Positions 1 through 5,637 of a stretch of DNA of 6,951 nucleotides are shown here, in pieces. The number at the start of each line of letters is the position of its first letter. Position 1 is the first letter of the stretch. Below the pieces are notes generated by a model. That model had not been told where the DNA came from, made no database searches, and was given only the letters and a program-made list of their open reading frames with translations. The DNA comes from Chloroflexota bacterium. GTDB lineage: Bacteria; Chloroflexota; Anaerolineae; Aggregatilineales; UBA2796. The stretch covers positions 1 through 6,951 of the forward strand of contig JAGHYP010000151.1 of assembly GCA_017743585.1 (NCBI GenBank), in the 5' to 3' direction. Made by a program: the position numbers and the translations under genes.

Positions 1-98
1 CCCTGTTGCACATCAGCGGCGAGCGCAGCTTGAGCCTGATCGGCTTTGCGCTCAGCGGCGTCTTGTTCCTGAGCATTTTTCTGCGCAGGCGCGCCTGA
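1..98 (+). CDS. C-terminal end of a membrane protein (partial)
   Basis: Reading from base 3, an open frame runs to a TGA at 96-98 and gives LLHISGERSLSLIGFALSGV followed by LFLSIFLRRRA. It is a stretch of about 18 hydrophobic residues closed by a cluster of arginines, which is how a last transmembrane helix with a cytoplasmic positive tail looks. The gene begins outside the window, so the family cannot be named; a transporter or permease of the drug/metabolite type would fit but is only a guess. The other two forward frames either stop early or give no sensible protein. The next gene starts 125 bases downstream behind its own promoter-like element. Confidence 0.5.
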   Translation, partial: LLHISGERSLSLIGFALSGVLFLSIFLRRRA

Positions 99-162
99 GT
101 TCTCTCGTCTGAGCGGCGCAGGCGCTTGAGCGATGTTCAATAGACGTTGCTCTTTAACTTTC

Positions 163-191
163 ATGGCAAGATGCGCCACGTGCAGTATAAT
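163..191 (+). promoter_or_regulatory. Putative sigma-70-type promoter of the XRE regulator gene
   Basis: A perfect TATAAT lies at 186-191. Seventeen bases upstream is ATGGCA at 163-168, which matches 4 of 6 positions of TTGACA. A start site near 198 would leave a leader of about 25 bases that contains the purine-rich ACGAGG (211-216) ahead of the GTG at 224. The -10 lies inside a 19-base element (181-199) that is repeated ahead of the DUF3048 gene, so regulation may act here. Confidence 0.55.
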
Positions 192-223
192 TCTGGCTAA
201 CTTCATCCAAACGAGGTAGTTCT

Positions 224-1132
224 GTGGTTGCCAGAAAGTCGAGCTGTGCAGAGCCTAACACGCTGGGCGCGCTGATTCGCAAGCTGCGGAAAGCCAAAGG
301 GCTGCGTCAAGAAGAGCTGGCTAGGAAGCTCGGCTACAGCGGACATGAGATCGTCAGCCGCTGGGAAAACGATCACCAGAAGCCGCCTATCGAGGTGCTC
401 TTTCAGATCGCCAAAGCAACTGGCGCGACCAATGCAGACATACGCGAGCTGATCTTGCTAGGCTACAACACGCCAACGCGCTTTCCGCCTTACGAGACCA
501 CGCTCAGGCAACTCGAGCAAATCGCGTACGAAGTGGCAAAAATGCCTTTCCCTGCCTACGTGATAGATTACCGCGGGCGCTACTGGATCGTGAATGAAGC
601 CGTTGCCGCAATGACAGGCGTGTCGCTCGACTTGATCAGTCATCTGCTCAAAATGCCGATTGATTACCTGACAGTCGTGTTCAGCAGTCGACTTCCATTC
701 AAGCATATGGTGCAGAACTATGAGATCGTCGCTGAGCAGCAAGTGGCGCGCTTCAAGCAGGTCAATTTGTATCGCCGCAACGAAGATTTCTATCGGAACT
801 ATCTGGCGAGAGCTGCACAAGTGCTGCCGCCAGAAGATCATGCCTATCTTGCCAAGTTGTGGTGCAAGCTGGACGAGCGCAAGATTTGGGAAATTACGGG
901 ACTCTATCCTGAGATCGTTTTGAAGCCTGAGGGCGCTTCTCAAGCGCGTAGCTACTGGCTGCACGTCGAGCCGCTCTATTGGCTCGGCACTGATTTGTTT
1001 GAGCTGGTATGGTACAGTCCGCAGGACTGGACACTAGGAGCGCAAGAAGGGATGCCACAACGAGTGTTGCGCTTGTGGGATATGCTTGATGTGGAGCAAT
1101 ACTTCGCTGATGAATGGCAGCCCAGAAATTGA
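224..1132 (+). CDS. XRE-family transcriptional regulator with MmyB/PAS-like C-terminal domain
   Basis: A 302-residue cytoplasmic DNA-binding protein. Residues 13-70 form a lambda-repressor type helix-turn-helix: LGALIRKLRKAKGLRQEELA, the turn at LGYSG, and the recognition helix ending in SRWENDHQKPP, the XRE signature. From about residue 108 the text PAYVIDYRGRYWIVNEAVAA resembles the opening of the MmyB-like ligand-binding domain (PAYVLD...NxAAA), a PAS-like fold known to bind small hydrophobic ligands. The rest to residue 302 is rich in Trp and Tyr and keeps the WxxxGLYPE and YxxxVEPLYWL pattern of a sensor pocket; no transmembrane segment is seen. The GTG start is chosen because ACGAGG sits 7 bases upstream and a good promoter precedes it. 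The target genes are unknown; a shared leader motif suggests autoregulation and control of the DUF3048 gene. HTH assignment is firm, the C-terminal family is moderately sure. Confidence 0.85.
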   Translation: MVARKSSCAEPNTLGALIRKLRKAKGLRQEELARKLGYSGHEIVSRWENDHQKPPIEVLFQIAKATGATNADIRELILLGYNTPTRFPPYETTLRQLEQIAYEVAKMPFPAYVIDYRGRYWIVNEAVAAMTGVSLDLISHLLKMPIDYLTVVFSSRLPFKHMVQNYEIVAEQQVARFKQVNLYRRNEDFYRNYLARAAQVLPPEDHAYLAKLWCKLDERKIWEITGLYPEIVLKPEGASQARSYWLHVEPLYWLGTDLFELVWYSPQDWTLGAQEGMPQRVLRLWDMLDVEQYFADEWQPRN

Positions 1133-1273
1133 CAGCGCGCGAGGCAGTGCAGGGCTTGAGATCGCAGCACTGGAAGGCAGCGGTTTCGCCTTTGAGCGCG
1201 GCGACCACATCGTCGAGCTCCATACTTTAACTAGGACAGCTCGTGACGAGCGGATGCTTTTCATAGAATGAAG

Positions 1274-1303
1274 CGGCGACCGCTGCGCGCAGCGCGGTCG
1301 CCG
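1274..1303. repeat. Strong inverted repeat / stem-loop, 10 bp perfect stem
   Basis: CGGCGACCGC (1274-1283) pairs perfectly with GCGGTCGCCG (1294-1303) around a 10-base loop. The loop region contains a GCTGCGCGCAGC palindrome that allows an alternative, longer pairing with a bulge. It lies 141 bases after the stop of the XRE gene. There is no proper T-run after it on either strand (TGTTGCTC on plus, CTTCATTCT on minus), so it could be a weak terminator, an RNA-stabilising hairpin or part of a dispersed repeat. Confidence 0.6.
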
Positions 1304-1475
1304 TGTTGCTCAACGTATCGCGAGTCGCCGCGAGCAGGGCGAGATAAACGCGCGCACGCGCGGCGCTCGCTTGTGCAGACAATCTGAGAAGCTGCCGCCG
1401 AGCGGCAAGCGCGTGGCGATGATTTGTCTCGCCTGACCGTATCAAGTTGCACAACCGGCTAGCTCTGCTCCACGG

Positions 1476-1505
1476 CCGCCGTGCTGCCTTTGCCCAGCAC
1501 GGCGG
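1476..1505. repeat. Strong inverted repeat / stem-loop, 11 bp perfect stem
   Basis: CCGCCGTGCTG (1476-1486) is perfectly complementary to CAGCACGGCGG (1495-1505) with the 8-base loop CCTTTGCC. No T-tract follows on either strand, so a classical intrinsic terminator is unlikely. It sits just upstream of the putative promoter of the DUF3048 operon and could insulate it from upstream transcription, or belong to a dispersed palindromic repeat family. Confidence 0.6.
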
Positions 1506-1519
1506 GAAGCTCAAACCTC

Positions 1520-1548
1520 TCGTCAATAGATGCGCCTTGCGCTATGAT
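1520..1548 (+). promoter_or_regulatory. Putative promoter of the DUF3048 gene
   Basis: TATGAT at 1543-1548 is preceded, with a 17-base spacer, by TCGTCA at 1520-1525, which matches 4 of 6 positions of TTGACA. The predicted leader of about 28 bases contains AGAGG (1573-1577) before the GTG at 1584. The initially transcribed region overlaps the 19-base motif (1550-1568) shared with the XRE gene promoter. Confidence 0.45.
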
Positions 1549-1583
1549 ATGCAGCACGATTCTGACTAGGTTAGAGGCGACTT

Positions 1584-3017
1584 GTGAAGTTCTTGACTCG
1601 CATCCTGCTCGCCTGTTTGATGCTCTCTGGCATGCTCGCCGCTGCGCTCAGCAGTGCCGAGATCGTGTACAGCCAAAACGACGCCATTGCGACCAACACA
1701 CGCCGCCCCACGCAATTTGTCATCGCGACCAACACGCGCCGTCCATCTGCCACGCCGACGCTCACACTGACTCTGACGCTGACCCCAACGCTGACCCCGA
1801 CGCCAACGCTGACCCCAACGCCGACTGTGATCGGACCATTCACTTATCCCGATAACATCAATTCGCTGACGGGCTTGCCGTATCCTGACGAAGCAGCGCG
1901 CAATCGGCGCAACCTGATCGTCAAAATTTCCAACTATCCTTACCTTGTGCGTCCGCAAGCAGGCTTGGATAAGGCGGATATCGTCTATGAGTACGAAGTG
2001 GAAGGCGGGGTGACGCGCTTCGCCGCCATTTATCGCTCGCAAGGCGCAGAGTTTGTCGGCTCGATCCGCTCAGGGCGGCTGCTCGACCTTGAGCTGGTGG
2101 TGATGTACAACGCGCTATTCGCCTATAGCGGCGTCAACGACGCGATCAAGGCGATGATCGGCGAGGCGGAATGGAAATACCAGACGCTCACGCCGCAATT
2201 TGGCGATAACTGTCCGCCTTTCTGCCGTTTCCCCAAGCCGGGCGTGCCATTTGAGCATACGCTCTTCGGCAACACCTTTCAGATGTGGGAACTGGCTACG
2301 CGCCGCAACGTCAATCAAGGCTACATCGCGCGCGGCTTCGCCTTCGACGAAACGCCTGATGCAGGAGGCAAGCCGATCAACGATATCTACATCGAATGGT
2401 ACGGCGATCAAAACGTGCGCTGGCAGTACAATCCCGCGGACGGCAAATACTACCGCTGGAACACTGGCTATCCGCATGTGGACGCGCTGACGGGCAAGCA
2501 GCTGACCGCTGATAACGTCGTGATCGTCCAAGCGGAGCATGTAGATCGCCCTGATATCTATGAGAGCGAGAGCGGCGCCAAGACGGTTGAAATTCGGCTC
2601 TGGGGCAGAGAGAAAGCGATCGTCTGCCGCAATGGACACTGCTATGAAGGCTATTGGGTTCGCAACAATCGTGAGCGTTATGGCGCGGCGCTGGCGCTCT
2701 ACCACGCTGACGGCAAGACGCCTATCAAGCTGAAGCCGGGTCAGACTTGGGTAGAAGTGGTGCGTTGCTGCAACATGTTCGGCGTTGAGCTGCGCGAGAC
2801 CTACGTGGACGTGCTTGGCACTGCTACGCTTGCCGTTGCCACTGCCACTGCGCGTGCGCCGATCCTACCGCCTGAGGTGCTTACGCAACAGGCGCTCATC
2901 AGCAATCAAACTGTCACTGCCAGCGCTGCGACCTTGCAATGGTGTCAGAGCAGCGCAGCCACGCCAAACAGCTTGTGCAGCACGCCAACGCCGCGCTCGG
3001 TCGGTCAGCTGCCGTAG
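1584..3017 (+). CDS. Exported DUF3048 (YerB-like) domain protein
   Basis: A 477-residue secreted or surface-anchored protein. Residues 1-25 are a signal peptide (KFLTR, then a hydrophobic core, cleavage plausible after ALSSA). Residues 36-82 are a low-complexity linker: two copies of ATNTRRP twelve residues apart, then TPT/TLT repeats. Residues 92-200 match the DUF3048 N-terminal domain (NSLTGLP, NLIVKISNYP, RPQAGLDKADIVYEYEVEGG, TRFAAIY, FVGSIRSGR). The second DUF3048 domain follows, roughly 225-410, with HTLFGNTFQMW and DNVVIVQAEHV. After about 415 comes an Ala/Thr-rich tail. Eight cysteines after the signal peptide (210, 214, 348, 353, 395, 396, 454, 465) would suit disulfides outside the cell. 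The family's function is not established, so none is assigned. The GTG start is supported by AGAGG seven bases ahead and by the signal peptide. It probably shares a transcript with the lipoprotein gene 96 bases downstream. Confidence 0.85.
   Translation: MKFLTRILLACLMLSGMLAAALSSAEIVYSQNDAIATNTRRPTQFVIATNTRRPSATPTLTLTLTLTPTLTPTPTLTPTPTVIGPFTYPDNINSLTGLPYPDEAARNRRNLIVKISNYPYLVRPQAGLDKADIVYEYEVEGGVTRFAAIYRSQGAEFVGSIRSGRLLDLELVVMYNALFAYSGVNDAIKAMIGEAEWKYQTLTPQFGDNCPPFCRFPKPGVPFEHTLFGNTFQMWELATRRNVNQGYIARGFAFDETPDAGGKPINDIYIEWYGDQNVRWQYNPADGKYYRWNTGYPHVDALTGKQLTADNVVIVQAEHVDRPDIYESESGAKTVEIRLWGREKAIVCRNGHCYEGYWVRNNRERYGAALALYHADGKTPIKLKPGQTWVEVVRCCNMFGVELRETYVDVLGTATLAVATATARAPILPPEVLTQQALISNQTVTASAATLQWCQSSAATPNSLCSTPTPRSVGQLP
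1686..1741 (+). repeat. Two-copy in-frame repeat encoding ATNTRRP
   Basis: ATTGCGACCAACACACGCCG (1686-1705) recurs 36 bases later as ATCGCGACCAACACGCGCCG (1722-1741), with two transitions over 20 bases. The period of 36 equals 12 codons, so the repeat keeps the reading frame and lengthens the linker behind the signal peptide. Confidence 0.8.
1776..1823 (+). repeat. 12-base tandem repeat encoding TLTP units
   Basis: The unit ACGCTGACCCCR occurs at 1776-1787, 1788-1799 and 1806-1817, with shorter ACGCCA and ACGCCG units at 1800-1805 and 1818-1823. All units are multiples of three, so gain or loss by slippage changes only the linker length. It codes the Thr/Pro/Leu linker between signal peptide and DUF3048 domain. 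Confidence 0.85.
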
Positions 3018-3113
3018 CGCTCAAGCTGAGTCTGCCGTGAGAAAGGCTTGCAAGCCAACGGACAGACGGTCATGATTGCAGCCGAGATTTCGAATGAACC
3101 GAGATGAGATGAT

Positions 3114-3872
3114 GTGATGCGCTCAAACGTGAGAGAGATCAGATCTCTGGCGCTGGCTGCGCTAGCGCTGCTGCTCAGCGCGGCGTGCAGCGGCAGCTCA
3201 GAGGCGGCGCGCATTGTCGAGGCGGATAATATCTCGCTGCGCGCCACGCTCAGCTACTACCAATCGCTCGATCCGACCATGACGGCGCAAGCTGCCATCT
3301 GGACAGGACAGATCGCCACGCTGCAGGCTGAACTGAACCAATGGCGCGAGCAAGCGACGCGCTTGACCGTTCAAATGAACACGGGCGCAGCAGGGGCGGC
3401 AGCTGCCGTGCCGATGACCGACCTGAATAGCTTTGCCATGATCGCGACGCCATTTCAGTCAGATTTCAGCGCGGCAGCGGCAGGCGCGCCAACTGCGTTG
3501 CAGGCAAACGCGCCGTTCCAAACGTCCAGCGGCATGATCATTGAGCGCGTGGTGACCGCGCGCGGCATGAACAACGCCGATGGCTGCCCTGTAGACGAGA
3601 CGAACACCTTCAGCACGTCCGATAAGCAAGTCTGGGTGATTGCCGTCGTGCGCAACTACAAGCGCGGCACAACCTTCAGCGCCCAGTGGCAAGGCAACAA
3701 TCTCAACGAGAGCTACGATTGGACGATCAAGCAGAGTGGCTCGCGCATCTGCGTGCATTTCTACTATGAGTTATCTTCGCTGGCGCCGGGCAACTACACG
3801 GTCACGTTCAGCGCGCGCGAGAGCAATGGCGAGACAGTCCAGAGCTTGCCGCTGCCGTTCGTCGTGCGCTGA
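3114..3872 (+). CDS. Putative lipoprotein with coiled coil and C-terminal beta-sandwich-like domain
   Basis: A protein of 252 residues from GTG 3114, or 251 from the adjacent ATG at 3117; neither has a strong ribosome site, so the exact start is open. The N-terminus (NVREIRS, then LALAALALLLSAAC) is an export signal ending in an imperfect lipobox with Cys at residue 25. Residues about 33-90 are Leu/Ala/Gln-rich with heptad-like spacing (IATLQAELNQWREQATRLTV), a probable coiled coil. An Ala-rich low-complexity stretch (91-135) leads to a domain at 139-252 of alternating hydrophobic strands ending in APGNYTVTFSARESNGE, the style of an Ig-like or similar beta-sandwich; Cys158 and Cys213 could form a disulfide. 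No catalytic motif is visible. It probably follows the DUF3048 gene in one transcript and would sit on the outer face of the membrane. I do not recognise a named family. Confidence 0.75.
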   Translation: MMRSNVREIRSLALAALALLLSAACSGSSEAARIVEADNISLRATLSYYQSLDPTMTAQAAIWTGQIATLQAELNQWREQATRLTVQMNTGAAGAAAAVPMTDLNSFAMIATPFQSDFSAAAAGAPTALQANAPFQTSSGMIIERVVTARGMNNADGCPVDETNTFSTSDKQVWVIAVVRNYKRGTTFSAQWQGNNLNESYDWTIKQSGSRICVHFYYELSSLAPGNYTVTFSARESNGETVQSLPLPFVVR

Positions 3873-3928
3873 GCCGCAACTTATCCCGCATTCGGTCGTC
3901 GCTTACGGATCGTTTATAGTTTTTGTCA

Positions 3929-3934
3929 TATACT
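3929..3934 (+). promoter_or_regulatory. Candidate -10 box for the TPR gene
   Basis: TATACT lies in an AT-rich pocket (3911-3934) that stands out from the GC-rich surroundings, 51 bases ahead of the TPR start codon. No convincing -35 is found at 16-18 bases upstream (CGGATC at 17), so this is weak evidence. The pocket also has a short T-run (3920-3924) but no stem before it, so it is not called a terminator for the lipoprotein gene. Confidence 0.3.
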
Positions 3935-3985
3935 GCCGTTAGGATTTCGAGAAGGTGAATCTGAGTTGTGTGGAGCTAGACTGCC

Positions 3986-4462
3986 ATGCAGACACAAGCT
4001 GAAATTGCACGTCGCTTCCTTGAGCAGGCGCATCGGCAGCAACTCTCGGGCGCGATCGAGAGCGCCATCAACCTGTACCGCGCAGCTCTTGAGATGCACC
4101 CGACGGCGGAAGCGCACAAGCAACTCGCCTCTGCCTATAGCCAGCAAGGACGCTACGAGGAGGCCGTTGACCAGTGCATGTTGGCGATTGAGATCGATCC
4201 TGAATACGGCGATGCTTACAACGATCTCGGCGTTTATCTGATGGCAATGGATCGCTACGAAGCGGCGATCTCGTGGCTGGAGAAGGCGATTGCTGTGCCG
4301 AACTATCCGAACCGTGCCGTCGCCTACATGAACTTGGCGCGCGCCTATCAACACTTCGGACAGACTTTCAAAGTAGCGCAGGTGCTGCGTGAGGCGTGGG
4401 AACGCGAGCGGCACTTGCCTGCCCTGAACGCCTACCAGCTGCTCATCGGCAGGCTAAACTGA
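3986..4462 (+). CDS. TPR-repeat protein
   Basis: A 158-residue soluble protein made almost entirely of tetratricopeptide repeats, which form helical hairpins that bind other proteins. Four repeats can be traced: about 8-40 (SGAIESAINLYRAALEMHP), 42-73 (AHKQLASAYSQQGRYEEAVD and then AIEIDP), 76-109 (AYNDLGVYLMAMDRYEAAIS, then EKAIAVP) and 112-145 (AYMNLARAYQHFGQTFKVAQ). There is no signal peptide, membrane segment or extra catalytic domain, so it likely acts as a cytoplasmic adaptor; its partner cannot be told. The ATG is preceded by GGAG (3972-3975) ten bases upstream. It faces the minus-strand esterase operon tail to tail and ends 13 bases before an intrinsic-terminator-like hairpin. Confidence 0.85.
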   Translation: MQTQAEIARRFLEQAHRQQLSGAIESAINLYRAALEMHPTAEAHKQLASAYSQQGRYEEAVDQCMLAIEIDPEYGDAYNDLGVYLMAMDRYEAAISWLEKAIAVPNYPNRAVAYMNLARAYQHFGQTFKVAQVLREAWERERHLPALNAYQLLIGRLN

Positions 4463-4631
4463 TCGCAAGCGCGAGAAGGCAGCATGTGCCGCCTTTCTTG
4501 TTTGTGCTACAGATGAAGACGGCGCGCCCTGAATTAAATCGAGGTGCAGTGTGCTGGGCAGCCAGCGGATTCAAGCTCGGGTCGTCCCCGCCAAGACCGA
4601 TGCCATCCAGAAACGGGAGCAAGACGCGCAC
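4443..4631 (-). pseudogene. Truncated N-terminal remnant of an alkaline-phosphatase-superfamily metalloenzyme
   Basis: Directly after the esterase TGA (4634-4632) a GTG (4631-4629) opens a 62-codon frame. Its first 24 residues contain LLPFLDGIGLGGDDPSLNPL, the start typical of the phosphopentomutase/phosphoglycerate-mutase-like metalloenzymes of the alkaline phosphatase superfamily, where the Asp of FLDG binds metal. Intact members are several hundred residues long. After residue 24 (about base 4560) the resemblance fades. A shift by one base gives LPSTLHLDLIQGAP, somewhat like the PTLxxL that follows in the family, and that frame stops within the 3' end of the TPR gene. I therefore read this as the third gene of the nfu-esterase operon, broken by a deletion, possibly with a frameshift. 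The identification comes from a short motif only, so a fortuitous small ORF is not excluded. Confidence 0.5.
4475..4504 (+). terminator. Probable intrinsic terminator of the TPR gene
   Basis: GAAGGCAGC (4475-4483) folds onto GCCGCCTTT (4488-4496) with the loop ATGT, one A/C mismatch and one G/T wobble, followed by the T-rich CTTGTTTG (4497-4504). It begins 13 bases after the TPR stop codon. The minus strand has no T-run after the same stem, so it works in one direction only. Confidence 0.5.
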
Positions 4632-5351
4632 TCAGTCATGTCCGCCGATGTACAGCCGCACCATCTTGAACCAATACTGCCAATCGTGCGCCCAGCCGTC
4701 CCATTCGCGCAGCGCATTGCCGATGCCTTTGCTCCACAGCAAGCCTGAGAGCGCACGCGCGCTCTCGATCAGCCAATCTTCCCTGCCAGTCGCCATGATG
4801 ATGTCCATGCGGCGCAGCGCTTCAAGCCGCCATGGCTCATGCTCATTGGCGATGAATTGCATCGGATTGTTGAAGTAGACGTTCTCGTCGCTATAGCCGC
4901 CTGTCATGACGCGGATATCGTACAAGCCGCTCAGCCCAAGCACGCGGTTGACGGCGTCAGGATGCTTCAAGCCGAAGTTCATAGCGTGATAAGCGCCAAA
5001 GCTCGCGCCAAGGGTGATCAGAAATGGATTGGGATTGACATGGCGCGTGAACGGCAGCACTTCGTTGTACAGATAGCCGTCATACTGCGCATAACGGTGG
5101 GCCCGCTCTGAAGGATGGGCCCCAAAGGCGTACCAATGCTCCCAATCCAGGGCCTCGACGCAGAACATCTGCAGCCAGCCGTTCTCGAGATGATCGGCGA
5201 GCGCTGCGACCATGCCGAAATCTTCCAGCTCGTAAAAGCGCCCTTTGGATGTTGGAAAGCCGATCACGCGCGCGCCGCCATGCCCGAAGACGAGCATCTC
5301 CATCTCTCGATTGAGCGATGGACTGTACCAGCGGACGTATTCGCGTTTCAT
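4632..5351 (-). CDS. Alpha/beta-hydrolase esterase (putative esterase family)
   Basis: A 239-residue hydrolase predicted to cleave ester bonds through a Ser-Asp-His triad; the substrate cannot be told. The nucleophile elbow is GASFG with Ser117, inside LITLGASFGAYHAMNFGLKH, the arrangement of the Esterase D/antigen 85-like putative esterase family. Asp192 (in TGREDWL) and His222 (in GWAHDW) are at the expected places for acid and base. The N-terminus (EYVRWYSPSLNREMEMLVFG) forms the first strands, GGARVIGFPTSKG follows at 25-37, and LSGLYDIRVM lies after the nucleophile. There is no signal peptide, so it is cytoplasmic. Length is normal for a compact member. The ATG shares its A with the stop of the upstream Nfu_N gene (TGATG), and AAGGAG lies 11 bases ahead within that gene, so translation is probably coupled. 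The broken metalloenzyme frame follows immediately. Confidence 0.88.
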   Translation of the reverse strand: MKREYVRWYSPSLNREMEMLVFGHGGARVIGFPTSKGRFYELEDFGMVAALADHLENGWLQMFCVEALDWEHWYAFGAHPSERAHRYAQYDGYLYNEVLPFTRHVNPNPFLITLGASFGAYHAMNFGLKHPDAVNRVLGLSGLYDIRVMTGGYSDENVYFNNPMQFIANEHEPWRLEALRRMDIIMATGREDWLIESARALSGLLWSKGIGNALREWDGWAHDWQYWFKMVRLYIGGHD

Positions 5352-5629
5352 CAGAGAAAGAACTCCTTGAGCGCCTCGGCGATCTCATCCAGGAGCGTGT
5401 GCCATTCCACTTCGGGCGCGCGGCGCACGATCAAGCGTTTGCCGTCAATCTCTAGCGCCGCCAAACCTTCGATTTGGAACAAAAATTGCGCCAACGGCGA
5501 GCCTTCCTCGCCCTCTGCGCGATTGGCGTAGCGCTCGACGCCCTCAGGCGCTAGATCGAGATTGGTGATGAGCGTGACGAGGTCGGGATCGGGGCCGTAT
5601 TCAGGGTTCAGCGAGATATACTCAGACAT
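5351..5629 (-). CDS. Stand-alone Nfu/NifU N-terminal domain protein
   Basis: A 92-residue protein that spans essentially one Nfu_N domain. It shows the family pattern: a strand with NPEYGPDPDLV at the start, then EEGSPLAQFLFQIEGLAALE (44-62), DGKRLIVRR (63-71) and the terminal helix EWHTLLDEIAEALKEFF, as in the scaffold/assembly proteins of iron-sulfur cluster biogenesis. It has no cysteine at all, so the cluster-binding CxxC domain of full Nfu is absent, and it cannot hold a cluster by itself; a partner or regulatory role is inference. The ATG at 5629 is the first possible start because an in-frame TGA lies 9 bases ahead (5640-5638). It leads the operon with the esterase and is driven by the promoter at 5638-5666, which leaves almost no 5' leader. 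Confidence 0.75.
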   Translation of the reverse strand: MSEYISLNPEYGPDPDLVTLITNLDLAPEGVERYANRAEGEEGSPLAQFLFQIEGLAALEIDGKRLIVRRAPEVEWHTLLDEIAEALKEFFL

Positions 5630-5637
5630 AGCGTGTG

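Larger units (their letters stand above)
1133..1583. other. 451-base intergenic region without a convincing gene
   Basis: Both strands were read. The forward strand has no open frame with a start, ribosome site and protein-like composition. On the minus strand an Ala/Arg-rich frame (1227-1526, TTG start, 99 codons) is open and its second half (around 1230-1420) could form amphipathic helices, but it has no ribosome site or recognisable family and passes through a strong hairpin, so it is not called. The region holds two strong stem-loops (1274-1303 and 1476-1505), a smaller one at 1239-1251 (GCTCG-TGA-CGAGC, followed by GGATGCTTTT, possibly the end of the upstream transcript), and the promoter and leader of the DUF3048 gene at its right end. 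Confidence 0.6.

Noticed and set aside
83..125. Direct repeat GCGCAGGCGC (83-92 and 116-125)
   Set aside because: Ten bases of simple GC-rich sequence, the first inside codons for the Arg tail; no sign of function.
1227..1526. 99-codon Ala/Arg-rich minus-strand frame in the intergenic gap
   Set aside because: TTG start, no ribosome site, no recognised family, and it crosses an 11-bp hairpin. It is kept only as a remark because helix-like composition is common in GC-rich non-coding frames.
1571..1843. Minus-strand frame encoding a Val/Gly/Ser repeat
   Set aside because: It is the complement of the Thr/Pro tandem repeat and starts opposite the DUF3048 signal peptide; no ribosome site.
2115..2705. 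196-codon open frame on the minus strand inside the DUF3048 gene
   Set aside because: It lies wholly opposite a well-supported gene in GC-rich DNA, shows no family motif and is explained by codon bias of the real strand.
4553..4566. Small hairpin GCTGG-GCAG-CCAGC as terminator of the esterase operon
   Set aside because: Only five base pairs and no T-run on the minus strand.
4560..4592. Possible tRNA 3' end (GGATTCAAGCTC then CCCCGCCA)
   Set aside because: No matching acceptor strand, D-arm or anticodon arm is found upstream, and the T-stem does not pair.
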